Assembly: GCF_036322625.1 (NCBI RefSeq)
Contig: NZ_AP027266.1
Coordinates: 2,297,001-2,361,000, forward strand
Direction: 5' to 3'
DNA length: 64,000 bases
Source: Roseicyclus marinus
GTDB taxonomy: Bacteria > Pseudomonadota > Alphaproteobacteria > Rhodobacterales > Rhodobacteraceae
Shown here: piece after piece, positions 47,255-54,610 of the stretch
How the letters are laid out: every line of letters begins with the position of its first letter
Numbering within the stretch: position 1 is the stretch's first letter
The notes under the pieces: generated by a model
The model's input: only the letters and a program-made list of their open reading frames with translations
Told to the model about the DNA's origin: nothing
Databases searched by the model: none
Position numbers and translations under genes: made by a program

Positions 47255-48379
47255 ATGCCCACCCCCGAGCCGCATCTCGATTTCGCCCCCGACCGGCCGA
47301 TCGACTGGACACCCGTGGTCCATCGCGACGTGGTGCTGGTGCCCTGGGGCGAAAACCCGCCCGGCGGCGCGCGGCGCGCGGCGGGCCTGTTCGATGCCGA
47401 AAACCGCTTCCTGCCCGAGGGGCATTGCTGGCGCTACCCGTTCGAGCCGATCACCGTCGAACCGGTCCCGCCCGTGACCGAGGGGCGGATCGAACGGCTG
47501 TCGGGGCGCTGGCTTTTCGGCGGGCTTTTCTACGGGCATTTCGGCCATTTCCTTGTCGAGACGACCGCCCGCCTCTGGGCCACGGGGCTCTTCGACGATC
47601 TCGACGGGATGGTCTTCTACCCCAAACGGCTTCTCACCCATGAACGGCGCATGTTCCGCGAAACCATGCCCTTCTTCGAGCTCTGCGGCCTTGCCACGCT
47701 GGACTTGCGGGTGCCCCAGAAACCCGTCGTCATCGACGAATTGCTGACCCCGCCCCCCGGCTTCGGCATGGGCGAGATGATGGCGGGCCGCCCCGAATAC
47801 CGCGACTGGATGCGCGCGAACATGGGCCGCGCCATCGCCCCGAACGGCCCCGAGGCGATCTATGTCTCCCGCGCGCGCCTGCCCTCCAAACGCGGCTCCA
47901 TCTTGCTCGAGGATCGTCTCGAGGCGCTTCTCGAGGCCGAGGGCTACACGATCATCCATCCGCAGGAAGACCCGCTCGAACGCCAGATCGAGATCTGGAA
48001 AGCCGCGCGCCGCGTCATCGCGCTCGACGGATCGGCGCTGCATTTCGGCGCCATGCTCCTGCCCGAAGGGGCCGAGGTGGCGATCCTCAATCGCGGCCCC
48101 TCCCAGAACATCGAGGATTACATCCTCCAGTTCCGCGCCTTCGCCGGGATCGACCCTTTGCGCATCGACGCGCTCACCGGCTACTTCCACCCCGCAGGCC
48201 AGCGCGTCGTCAAGCGCGAGGTCTTTGCCACCCTCGATTTCGCAGCCGTCGGCGCGGCCCTGCGCGCGGGCGGCTTCATCCGCTCCGAAACCCCGTGGCA
48301 GAACCCCACCCGCGACGAGATCCTTGCCGCCGCCGCCCATGAGGCGCGGGACGGCACCCTCGACTGGACCGAGATCTGA
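47255..48379 (+). CDS. GT61-family glycosyltransferase
   Basis: 374 residues from ATG 47255, with an excellent AAGGAGG at 47240-47246. The GT61 (formerly DUF563) pattern is visible: LFYGHFGHFLVETTARLW in the N-terminal half, IYVSRARLPSKRGSILLEDRLEALLEAEGYTIIHPQEDPLERQIEIWKAARRVIALDGSALHFGAMLLPEGAEVAIL in the C-terminal half. The family is found in bacterial capsule/LPS loci as well as plant xylan synthesis. It follows the GT-A gene by 29 bases and probably shares its transcript. Donor and acceptor are unknown. Confidence 0.85.
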   Translation: MPTPEPHLDFAPDRPIDWTPVVHRDVVLVPWGENPPGGARRAAGLFDAENRFLPEGHCWRYPFEPITVEPVPPVTEGRIERLSGRWLFGGLFYGHFGHFLVETTARLWATGLFDDLDGMVFYPKRLLTHERRMFRETMPFFELCGLATLDLRVPQKPVVIDELLTPPPGFGMGEMMAGRPEYRDWMRANMGRAIAPNGPEAIYVSRARLPSKRGSILLEDRLEALLEAEGYTIIHPQEDPLERQIEIWKAARRVIALDGSALHFGAMLLPEGAEVAILNRGPSQNIEDYILQFRAFAGIDPLRIDALTGYFHPAGQRVVKREVFATLDFAAVGAALRAGGFIRSETPWQNPTRDEILAAAAHEARDGTLDWTEI

Positions 48380-48389
48380 GGACCCAGCC

Positions 48390-49250
48390 ATGCCCAAGGA
48401 ATTCGCCTGCGCGCTCACCCATGTCCGGCACGAGGATGTCTTTCTCGAGAAATGGATCGCCCATTACGGCGCGATCGTCGGGCGCGAAAACCTTCATGTC
48501 GTGATCGACGGCGATGATTGGGAACCGACAATCGACCTCACCGGCATCCGGACCGAGGTGCTGCTCGACGCGCCCCGCCGCCGCATCCAGAACGACCGTT
48601 TCATCGCCAAGCAGATGTCGGGCCGCGCCAACACGCTGCGCAAACGCTACGAACATGTCATTCGCGGCGATTGCGACGAATACGTGGTGATCGACCCCGA
48701 GGCCGGTCTCGACTGGCCCGAAGCCTTGGCCGAACTGGGCGAGGATGGCTATGTCTTCGCGCTCGGTGTCGACGTGGTGCAAGGGCCCGATGAAACCGCC
48801 TCCGTCGATCCGACCCAACCGATCCTTGGCCAAAGGCGGCAGGGGTTCGTCGCCGATGGCTATTCCAAACCCTTCGTCATCTCACGTTGGGCCAATTGGG
48901 CGGGCGGCGCGCACAGGCTCTTGAACCGCAACGTGCGGATGAGCGCGCATTTCACGCTCTTTCACATGGCGCTCTGCGACCGGACCATCGCCAAGGCGCG
49001 GATGGAGGCGCGGGGCGGCACCGCCCAGCACCCGAGCTTCGTCGACCACCAGACCCTGCGCCTCAACGCCATCGCCGATGCAGGCCCCGCCCCCCTCGAT
49101 TATGCCGAGGCGCGCGCCATAGGCCTGTCGCAATTCCCGGTCGAGGCCGATGGCACCCCCGCCACCCGCCCGCGCAAATCCACCGATCCCCGCGCGACCG
49201 ACAAGGGCCTGCCGGTCATCATCCCCGACCGGTTCTTCGGGCTGGTCTGA
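48390..49250 (+). CDS. Glycosyltransferase family 2-like protein (PF13704 type), first of three
   Basis: 286 residues, 10 bases after the GT61 gene. It starts MPKEFACALTHVRHEDVFLEKWIAHYGAIVGRENLHVVIDGDDW, the opening strand and helix of this GT2-like group, and has RGDCDEYVVIDPEAG as the DXD-equivalent. The C-terminal part has VISRWANWAGGAHRLLN and many His residues. Probably adds a sugar to a surface glycan. Family assignment is by motif; specificity unknown. Confidence 0.72.
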   Translation: MPKEFACALTHVRHEDVFLEKWIAHYGAIVGRENLHVVIDGDDWEPTIDLTGIRTEVLLDAPRRRIQNDRFIAKQMSGRANTLRKRYEHVIRGDCDEYVVIDPEAGLDWPEALAELGEDGYVFALGVDVVQGPDETASVDPTQPILGQRRQGFVADGYSKPFVISRWANWAGGAHRLLNRNVRMSAHFTLFHMALCDRTIAKARMEARGGTAQHPSFVDHQTLRLNAIADAGPAPLDYAEARAIGLSQFPVEADGTPATRPRKSTDPRATDKGLPVIIPDRFFGLV

Positions 49251-49252
49251 CC

Positions 49253-50134
49253 ATGACCCTGCCCCCCCTCACCGTTGCGACCATCGCGCGCGAACCCCTG
49301 CCCGTGCTCGACCGCTTCCTGCGCTGGCATCTGGCGCAGGGGGCCGCGCGGATCATCCTCTTTCTCGACGACCCGGACGACCCCGCGCAGCACCATTTGA
49401 CCGGCGATCCAAGGGTCGAAATCCGTCTCTGCACCCCTGCCTTCTGGTCCGCCCTTGGGCTTGAGCCCGACGCCCGCTTCACCCGCCGCCAACGCGCGGT
49501 GATGACCCTCGCCTACCGCGACGTGGCAGAGGGCTGGGTGATGATCCTCGACGCGGATGAGCTGATGTGGATGCCGGGCCGCACCCTGCCCGAGGCGCTG
49601 GCGACCCTGCCCGCCGAAACCCTGTCGCTGCGTGTGGCCACCGCTGAACAAGTGACACTGGCCGATGGCACAGGCGCTTTCCGCCTGCCCATCCCGCGCG
49701 CCGCGGTGAACGGGATCTACGGCGCGGATGCCGATCTGTTCCGCCCCCGCTTCGGCCTTGTCGGCCATCCCGAGGGCAAATCGATCCACCGCGCGGCGCT
49801 TCCCGGCCTGCGGCTGAAACTCCACTGGGCCGAAACCGAAACCGGCGAAACCCTCCCCGGCGCACTCTGGGGCGCGGCGGAAAACGCCTATCTCCTCCAT
49901 TACTTCGCCCCCGGCTACGCCCCGTGGCGGGCCAAGATGGATTGGCGCGCGGGCGCGCATGGCTTTGCGGGACCGCTCAAGGACCGTCTTGCCGCCATCG
50001 CCGCCCTGCCCGACCCCGAACCGGGCTACCGCGCACTCTACGACCGCCTCCACCACCTGACCGAGGCGGAGGCCACGGCGCTTGCCGCCGCAGGCGGGCT
50101 CCTGCGCACGGCCCCACCTCTGCCCGGCGCCTGA
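49253..50134 (+). CDS. Glycosyltransferase family 2-like protein, second of three
   Basis: 293 residues, starting two bases after the previous stop. The N-terminus LTVATIAREPLPVLDRFLRWHLAQGAARIILFLDDPDD and the motif WVMILDADELMWM (DAD with flanking Glu) match the same GT2-like group as its neighbours. SIHRAALPGLRLKLHWAE and NAYLLHYFAPGY contain His that typically follow the acceptor half. It may be a diverged paralogue of the flanking genes. Specificity unknown. Confidence 0.72.
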   Translation: MTLPPLTVATIAREPLPVLDRFLRWHLAQGAARIILFLDDPDDPAQHHLTGDPRVEIRLCTPAFWSALGLEPDARFTRRQRAVMTLAYRDVAEGWVMILDADELMWMPGRTLPEALATLPAETLSLRVATAEQVTLADGTGAFRLPIPRAAVNGIYGADADLFRPRFGLVGHPEGKSIHRAALPGLRLKLHWAETETGETLPGALWGAAENAYLLHYFAPGYAPWRAKMDWRAGAHGFAGPLKDRLAAIAALPDPEPGYRALYDRLHHLTEAEATALAAAGGLLRTAPPLPGA

Positions 50135-50139
50135 AACCG

Positions 50140-51330
50140 ATGGCCCACGCCCACGCCACGATCCTCTCGATGATGAAGGACGAAGGCCCCCGCCTTCTGG
50201 AATGGCTCGCCTATCACCGGCTGATCGGTTTCGATGCGGTCTGGGTCTATACCAACGACTGCCGCGACGGCACCGACGCGATGCTCGACCGGCTCGCGTC
50301 CATGGGCCTGTGCCGACACCGCCCGAACCCCGTGCCGCCGGGCAAGAAACCCCAACCCCATGCCCTGACGCTGGCCGAGAAAAACCACGCCCTGCTCGAT
50401 ACCGACTGGCTCCTGCCCATCGACGCCGACGAATTCCTGCACGTCAGGACAGGCGACGGCACGCTCACAGCCCTCCTCGCCGCCTGCCCCACGGGGACCC
50501 AGGGCATCGCCGTCAACTGGCGCATGATGGGCTCGAACAAGATCGTGGCATGGTCGCCCGACCCGGTCCTGCCGCAATTCACCCGTGGCGCGCCCACGGA
50601 TTTCCGACGCGGCTGGGGCGTCAAGACGCTCTTCCAACCCTATCCGCATCTGAAACTCGGCATCCACCGCCCTGGCGTGAAAGGGGCCGCGCAACACCCC
50701 GACCGGCTCGACACGCTCCTCGACCGCCACTGGGTCAACGGATCGGGCCTGCGCCTGCCCCCCGGTTTCATGGCGGATGGCTGGCGCGGATCGGCCGCGA
50801 CCCACGGCTACGACCTGGCCGAGATCGCCCATTTCGCCGTCCAGAGCCGCGAGGCCTATCTGTTGCGGGGCGACCGGGGCAACGTGAACCTCAAGCAAGG
50901 CAAATACGACGCGACCTATTTCGCCGTCTTCGACCGGAACGAGGTGGCTCTGCCGGACCTGTCCGCATGGTCGGGCAGGATCGCCGCGCTGGTGGAGGAT
51001 TGGTTGACCGACACGACGCTCCGCCGCCTCCACGACCAAAGCCGCGACTGGCACCGCACCCGGCTGGACGAGTTGCGCGCCACCCCCGGCTTTGCCGCAC
51101 AGATGGCGGATCTTGCCCGCGCCGCCGATACACCCATTGCGGCGCTCGATGAGCTGCTCTTCCCCCAACCCCTCGCGCCCGAGGGCAAGGCGCTGGTCGC
51201 CCGGATGCGCGCGGCAGGCATCCCCGACCGCGACATCGCCCGCCAGATCGCCGCCCGCGTGGCCGAGCTGGAGGCCGCGCGCGACGCCCGCGACCGCGCC
51301 GAACTGCGCGCCATGGGTGTGCTCTCCTAG
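50140..51330 (+). CDS. Glycosyltransferase family 2-like protein, third of three
   Basis: 396 residues from ATG 50140, five bases after the preceding stop. It gives the clearest PF13704 pattern: ATILSMMKDEGPRLLEWLAYHRLIGFDAVWVYTNDCRDGTDAMLDRL followed by LLPIDADEFLHV. It is longer than its two neighbours, with an extra C-terminal region from about residue 290 rich in Arg, Ala and charged residues (LEAARDARDRAELRAMG), which looks helical or coiled. Last gene of the operon; its own TAG stop lies 16 bases before MITE-like copy B. Confidence 0.78.
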   Translation: MAHAHATILSMMKDEGPRLLEWLAYHRLIGFDAVWVYTNDCRDGTDAMLDRLASMGLCRHRPNPVPPGKKPQPHALTLAEKNHALLDTDWLLPIDADEFLHVRTGDGTLTALLAACPTGTQGIAVNWRMMGSNKIVAWSPDPVLPQFTRGAPTDFRRGWGVKTLFQPYPHLKLGIHRPGVKGAAQHPDRLDTLLDRHWVNGSGLRLPPGFMADGWRGSAATHGYDLAEIAHFAVQSREAYLLRGDRGNVNLKQGKYDATYFAVFDRNEVALPDLSAWSGRIAALVEDWLTDTTLRRLHDQSRDWHRTRLDELRATPGFAAQMADLARAADTPIAALDELLFPQPLAPEGKALVARMRAAGIPDRDIARQIAARVAELEAARDARDRAELRAMGVLS

Positions 51331-51346
51331 ACGGAAATAACGGTCC

Positions 51347-51452
51347 TAGAGCGCATCGCGTTCATTCGCATTCACGCGCCGCTCTCTAACCCTTTGATTT
51401 CGCATGTCCGAGGAGCGCAAAACCGGTTCCCACTTTTGCGCGACATGCTCTA
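51347..51452 (-). mobile_element. MITE-like 106-bp element, copy B (inverted)
   Basis: Reverse complement of copy A at 45305-45410 with eight differences by my reading, same length and same TAGAGC/GCTCTA ends. The internal GCGCAAAA/TTTTGCGC hairpin is conserved. Its outer end (51450-51452) provides the TAG stop of the minus-strand DUF1178 gene. Copies A and B bracket a 6.1-kb segment with TSUP and the glycosyltransferase operon. Confidence 0.8.
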
Positions 51453-51893
51453 ATTCGTCTTGTCGGGCGGCAGGATCGGCAGGGGGGCGATGGGAATGCC
51501 CTCCTCGATCAGGGCGCGCGCCTCTTCGGGCTTGGCCTCGCCATGGATGGGCCGTGCATCGGCCTCCCCCAGATGCATCGCCCGCGCCTCGGCCGCGAAC
51601 CGCCCGCCCACATAGGTCGAGTTTTTCGCCAGATGCTCGCGCAGGGCGCGCAGCATCTGCTCGGCGGGATGGGCGGGTTCCGACAGGGGCCGGGCGGGTG
51701 CCGGGGCGGCGACGGGTTCGGGCGCATCCACCCCCGACACACGCGGGGCCATCAACGCCTTGGTCACCTCCGTCCCGCCACAGATCGCACAAGACACAAG
51801 CCCCTTTTCGGCCAACGCATCATAGGCGGCGGCCGATTGGAACCAGCTTTCAAAGCTGTGATCTTGCGAACATTTCAGCGCGTAGCGGATCAT
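51450..51893 (-). CDS. DUF1178 family protein
   Basis: 147 residues. It starts MIRYALKCSQDHSFESWFQSAAAYDALAEKGLVSCAICGGTEVTKALMAPRV, the DUF1178 pattern with Cys at CSQDH and a CAIC pair that resemble a small zinc ribbon. A Pro/Ala linker (residues about 55-75) separates it from the C-terminal YVGGRFAAEARAMHLGEADARPIHGEAKPEEARALIEEGIPIAPLP. Function unknown; widespread in alpha- and betaproteobacteria. It follows the Nudix gene by 43 bases on the same strand. Its stop codon belongs to MITE-like copy B. Confidence 0.85.
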   Translation of the reverse strand: MIRYALKCSQDHSFESWFQSAAAYDALAEKGLVSCAICGGTEVTKALMAPRVSGVDAPEPVAAPAPARPLSEPAHPAEQMLRALREHLAKNSTYVGGRFAAEARAMHLGEADARPIHGEAKPEEARALIEEGIPIAPLPILPPDKTN

Positions 51894-51936
51894 CGTCTGT
51901 CAAAGCTATGCGGTTGGGGCCCGTGTTCAAGCGCTC

Positions 51937-52431
51937 TCAGCGCAACGCCTCTGGGTCGAATGTCTCGATCATCTGTTTCAACTCGGCCTCGTCCACCCTT
52001 TGCGCGGCCTTCTTGCGGCTCATCCACTTGATCTTGCGCTGCCCCGCCTCGGGGAAAACCTCGTCCACCTGCGAGATTTCCATGGGAAAGACAAGGACCA
52101 CGCAAGGGATCGACAATTCCTCGTCCAGCCACTTGGAATAGGAATAAAGCCCCAGCACGGTGTCATGCACCCGGCCCCGCAACCCCGCCTCTTCCCAGGC
52201 TTCCTGCGCCGCCGCCTCCGATGGGCGCATCCCGTCCATCGGCCAGCCCTTGGGGATGATCCAGCGCCCGCTGTCGAGCGAGGACATCAGCATCACCTCC
52301 ACCCCGCCCTTCTTCTTGATCCGGTAGGGCAGCACGGCGAATTGCGTCCGCGTCTCGCGCTTGGCGGCGGTCGGAATGCGCAAGGGCGCCTGGATGGTGG
52401 GTCTGCGGGCCATGACGCAGGGGTATCGCAT
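51937..52431 (-). CDS. Nudix hydrolase
   Basis: 164 residues from ATG 52431, preceded on its strand by AAGGGGG with an eight-base spacer; ATG 52413 is the alternative. The Nudix box is GWPMDGMRPSEAAAQEAWEEAGL, with the key EE pair intact and Gln in place of the usual Arg at the start of REUXEE. The sequence RRPTIQAPLRIPTAAKRETRTQFAVLPYRIK resembles the inositol-polyphosphate/dinucleoside-polyphosphate phosphohydrolase branch. It hydrolyses a nucleoside-diphosphate-linked substrate that cannot be named. Divergent from the peroxidase gene. Confidence 0.83.
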   Translation of the reverse strand: MRYPCVMARRPTIQAPLRIPTAAKRETRTQFAVLPYRIKKKGGVEVMLMSSLDSGRWIIPKGWPMDGMRPSEAAAQEAWEEAGLRGRVHDTVLGLYSYSKWLDEELSIPCVVLVFPMEISQVDEVFPEAGQRKIKWMSRKKAAQRVDEAELKQMIETFDPEALR

Positions 52432-52512
52432 GGGCCGCGCCCCCTTGCCAAGCCCGGCTTGACGCCCAAGCCCCCGGCCATACCTTTGCCCCGACGCCCA
52501 CCGGAGACGCCG

Positions 52513-53049
52513 ATGAACCGCCGCAGCCTGATCGCCACCCTGTCCGCCCTGCCCCTTCTGGGCCTGGCCCGAACCGCGACGGCACAGGGCACGTTCCGCT
52601 TCGAGTCGATCGACGGCGGCAGCTACGACATGGCCGATTGGCGCGGGCGGCCCGTTCTGGTCGTCAACACCGCCTCGCTCTGCGGCTACACCCCCCAATA
52701 TGACGAGTTGCAGACCCTGCACGAGGAATACGGCCCCCGTGGTCTGGTCGTCCTTGCCGTTCCTTCCGACGATTTCCGGCAGGAACTGGCCAGCGACGAA
52801 GCAGTTGCCGAATTCTGCGAGGTGAATTTCAACCTCACCCTGCCCATGACCACGATCACCTCGGTGCGCGGGTCGGGCGCGCATCCCTTCTACCGCTGGC
52901 TGCGCGACACCTACGGTTTCGAACCGGGCTGGAATTTCAACAAGGTGCTCCTCGATGGCACGGGGCAACTGGTCCAGACCTTCGGCTCAAACACCCGCCC
53001 CACCAGCCGCCGCATCCGGGCCGAGGTCGAGGCGCTGATCGGCGCGTGA
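52513..53049 (+). CDS. Glutathione-peroxidase family protein with export signal
   Basis: 178 residues from ATG 52513. The peroxidatic Cys is in VVNTASLCGYTPQY (about residue 57), and WNFNKVLLD is the conserved Trp-containing motif. The usual Gln of the catalytic tetrad (FPCNQF) is replaced by VPSDDF. The N-terminus MNRRSLIATLSALPLLGLARTATA looks like a signal peptide, with RRSLI hinting at Tat export, cleaved after residue 24. Expected to reduce peroxides in the periplasm, probably with thioredoxin-like rather than glutathione donors. Its stop overlaps the GTG of the next gene. Confidence 0.83.
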   Translation: MNRRSLIATLSALPLLGLARTATAQGTFRFESIDGGSYDMADWRGRPVLVVNTASLCGYTPQYDELQTLHEEYGPRGLVVLAVPSDDFRQELASDEAVAEFCEVNFNLTLPMTTITSVRGSGAHPFYRWLRDTYGFEPGWNFNKVLLDGTGQLVQTFGSNTRPTSRRIRAEVEALIGA

Positions 53050-54185
53050 CCTCCCCGCTTTTCCTCGGCTCCGAGATCTATCGCGGCTCCAGCTATGGCG
53101 GCTGGCACCCGCTCCGCGTGCCGCGCGTCTCGACCGTGATGGACCTGTCGCGCGCCATGGGCTGGCTGCCAGCGGGCCAATACCGCACCAGCCCCCGCGC
53201 CAAGCCAAAGGCGCTCACCATCTGGCACACGCCCGACTATGTCGCGGCGCTCGAACGGGCCGAGGCGGAACAGGCCGTGACCGACCCTGTCCGCGACCGC
53301 CACGGGCTCGGGACCAATGCCAACCCGATCTACCCCGAGATGTTCCGCCGCCCCGCCACCGCCGCAGGCGCCTCGCTTCTGGCGGGGGAATTGCTGGCGC
53401 AGGGCGGCACGATCTACCATCCGGGCGGCGGCACCCATCACGGCTTTCCCGACCGGGCGGGCGGCTTTTGCTACCTCAACGATCCCGTCCTCTCGATCCT
53501 GTCGCTCCGCCGCGCGGGTGCGGCCCGCATCGCCTATGTCGACATCGACGCCCATCACATGGACGGCGTCCAGCACGGTCTGGCGGGCGATCCGCAAACC
53601 CTCCTGATCTCGGTCCACGAGGAACGCCGCTGGCCCTTCACCGGCCCGATCGAGGATGACGGGGGCGGCAACTGCCTGAACCTGCCAGTGCTGCGCGGGC
53701 TCAACGACACGGAAATGGCCGCGATCCGCGACCGGCTGATCCTGCCCGCGCTTGTCGCTTTCGCGCCCGATGCCATCGTCCTGCAATGCGGGGCCGATGC
53801 CGTGACCGAGGACCCGCTGTCGCGCCTCACGCTCTCGAACAACGCCCATTGGGATATCGTGGCGGCGCTCAAGGCGCTTGGCTGCCCGCGCCTTCTGGTG
53901 CTGGGGGGCGGCGGCTACAATCCGTGGTCCGTCGGGCGGCTCTGGACAGGCGTCTGGGCCACGCTCAACGGCCACGAGATCCCCGAACGCCTGCCCGAGG
54001 CGGCCGAACAGGTGCTGCGCGCGCTGCGCTGGGACAACCCGCCCAAACTGGGCCGCAACCCGCCCGAAGACTGGTTCACCACGCTCCGCGATGCCCCCCG
54101 CCCCGGCCCGATCCGCCCCGAGATCGCCGAGCGGCTCGCCCATCTGGCCCTACGCCCCGCCGCGCGCGGGCAGATACCCGAGTGA
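53046..54185 (+). CDS. Histone-deacetylase/AcuC superfamily zinc hydrolase
   Basis: 379 residues from GTG 53046, overlapping the peroxidase TGA (GTGA). It has the arginase/deacetylase fold motifs: GGGTHHGFPDRAGGFCYLND with the catalytic His pair, YVDIDAHHMDGVQ with the zinc ligands Asp and His, ISVHE, LQCGADAVTEDPLSRLTLSN with the third zinc Asp, and LGGGGYNP. It probably deacylates a small molecule or protein Lys; acetoin utilisation (AcuC) and acetylpolyamine amidohydrolases are relatives. A link to the peroxidase gene is only by coupling. Confidence 0.88.
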   Translation: MTSPLFLGSEIYRGSSYGGWHPLRVPRVSTVMDLSRAMGWLPAGQYRTSPRAKPKALTIWHTPDYVAALERAEAEQAVTDPVRDRHGLGTNANPIYPEMFRRPATAAGASLLAGELLAQGGTIYHPGGGTHHGFPDRAGGFCYLNDPVLSILSLRRAGAARIAYVDIDAHHMDGVQHGLAGDPQTLLISVHEERRWPFTGPIEDDGGGNCLNLPVLRGLNDTEMAAIRDRLILPALVAFAPDAIVLQCGADAVTEDPLSRLTLSNNAHWDIVAALKALGCPRLLVLGGGGYNPWSVGRLWTGVWATLNGHEIPERLPEAAEQVLRALRWDNPPKLGRNPPEDWFTTLRDAPRPGPIRPEIAERLAHLALRPAARGQIPE

Positions 54186-54266
54186 AAAACTCTGGAATTG
54201 ACATATCCGATTCTTTTTGTCAGTTTCTGGCGCATCAGATCGCGCAACAGATGCCGGAGCCCCGCC

Positions 54267-54452
54267 ATGAGCTTTCACGGAAAGATCACCACCACCGCCG
54301 AGGCCAGCCGCACCGCGGCCCCGGCCCATACCCTGCCCGTCTACGACGCCCGCCGCCTGACCGATGGCGAGGGCACGGCGATGATCGTGCTCGATGACAA
54401 GACCTACCAGCTGCGCATCACGCGGGCGGGCAAGCTGATTTTGACAAAGTGA
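54267..54452 (+). CDS. hemP: Hemin uptake protein HemP
   Basis: 61 residues from ATG 54267, with GGAG at 54255-54258. The whole C-terminal half fits HemP: DARRLTDGEGTAMIVLDDKTYQLRITRAGKLILTK, ending in the conserved LRxTRxGKLILTK. HemP is a small positive factor for heme-uptake gene expression, normally iron-controlled. No other heme uptake genes are adjacent. A TTGACA hexamer at 54197-54202 may be part of its promoter; I find no clear iron-box. Confidence 0.88.
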   Translation: MSFHGKITTTAEASRTAAPAHTLPVYDARRLTDGEGTAMIVLDDKTYQLRITRAGKLILTK

Positions 54453-54465
54453 CATCGGATCGGAT

Positions 54466-54527
54466 GGTGCGCCTGAAGGCGCACCCTACGCGGCCGGTTC
54501 GGCAGGGTGCGCCTGTTACGGCGCACC
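54466..54527. repeat. Two GGTGCGCC/GGCGCACC hairpins
   Basis: Stem-loop 1 pairs 54466-54473 with 54478-54485 around a TGAA loop. Stem-loop 2 pairs 54506-54513 with 54520-54527 around TGTTAC. The stems are identical, so four half-sites can pair in alternative ways. They begin 14 bases after hemP and may be a dispersed repeat (BIME-like) or part of a compound terminator. Confidence 0.7.
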
Positions 54528-54563
54528 ACCGCCACCAAACCACCCCTACCAACACCCCAACGA

Positions 54564-54592
54564 AAAAGGCCCCCGAAACCCGGGGGCCTTTT
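54564..54592. terminator. Bidirectional terminator between hemP and pntB
   Basis: A perfect 12-bp stem: AAAAGGCCCCCG (54564-54575) pairs with 54581-54592, loop of five bases. A-tract before and T-tract after make it a proper intrinsic terminator on both strands, serving convergent hemP and pntB. Confidence 0.88.
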
Positions 54593-54610
54593 CCAATTCC
54601 TTGACGCCGC

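Noticed and set aside
45305-51452. Composite transposon carrying the glycosyltransferase operon
   Set aside because: The flanking elements are 106-bp non-coding repeats with no transposase. I find no outer target duplication around the whole segment, so two independent insertions are as likely.
54197-54225. Full sigma-70 promoter and iron-box for hemP
   Set aside because: TTGACA is present but no acceptable -10 hexamer lies 16-18 bases downstream, and no Fur, Irr or RirA site could be matched with confidence.
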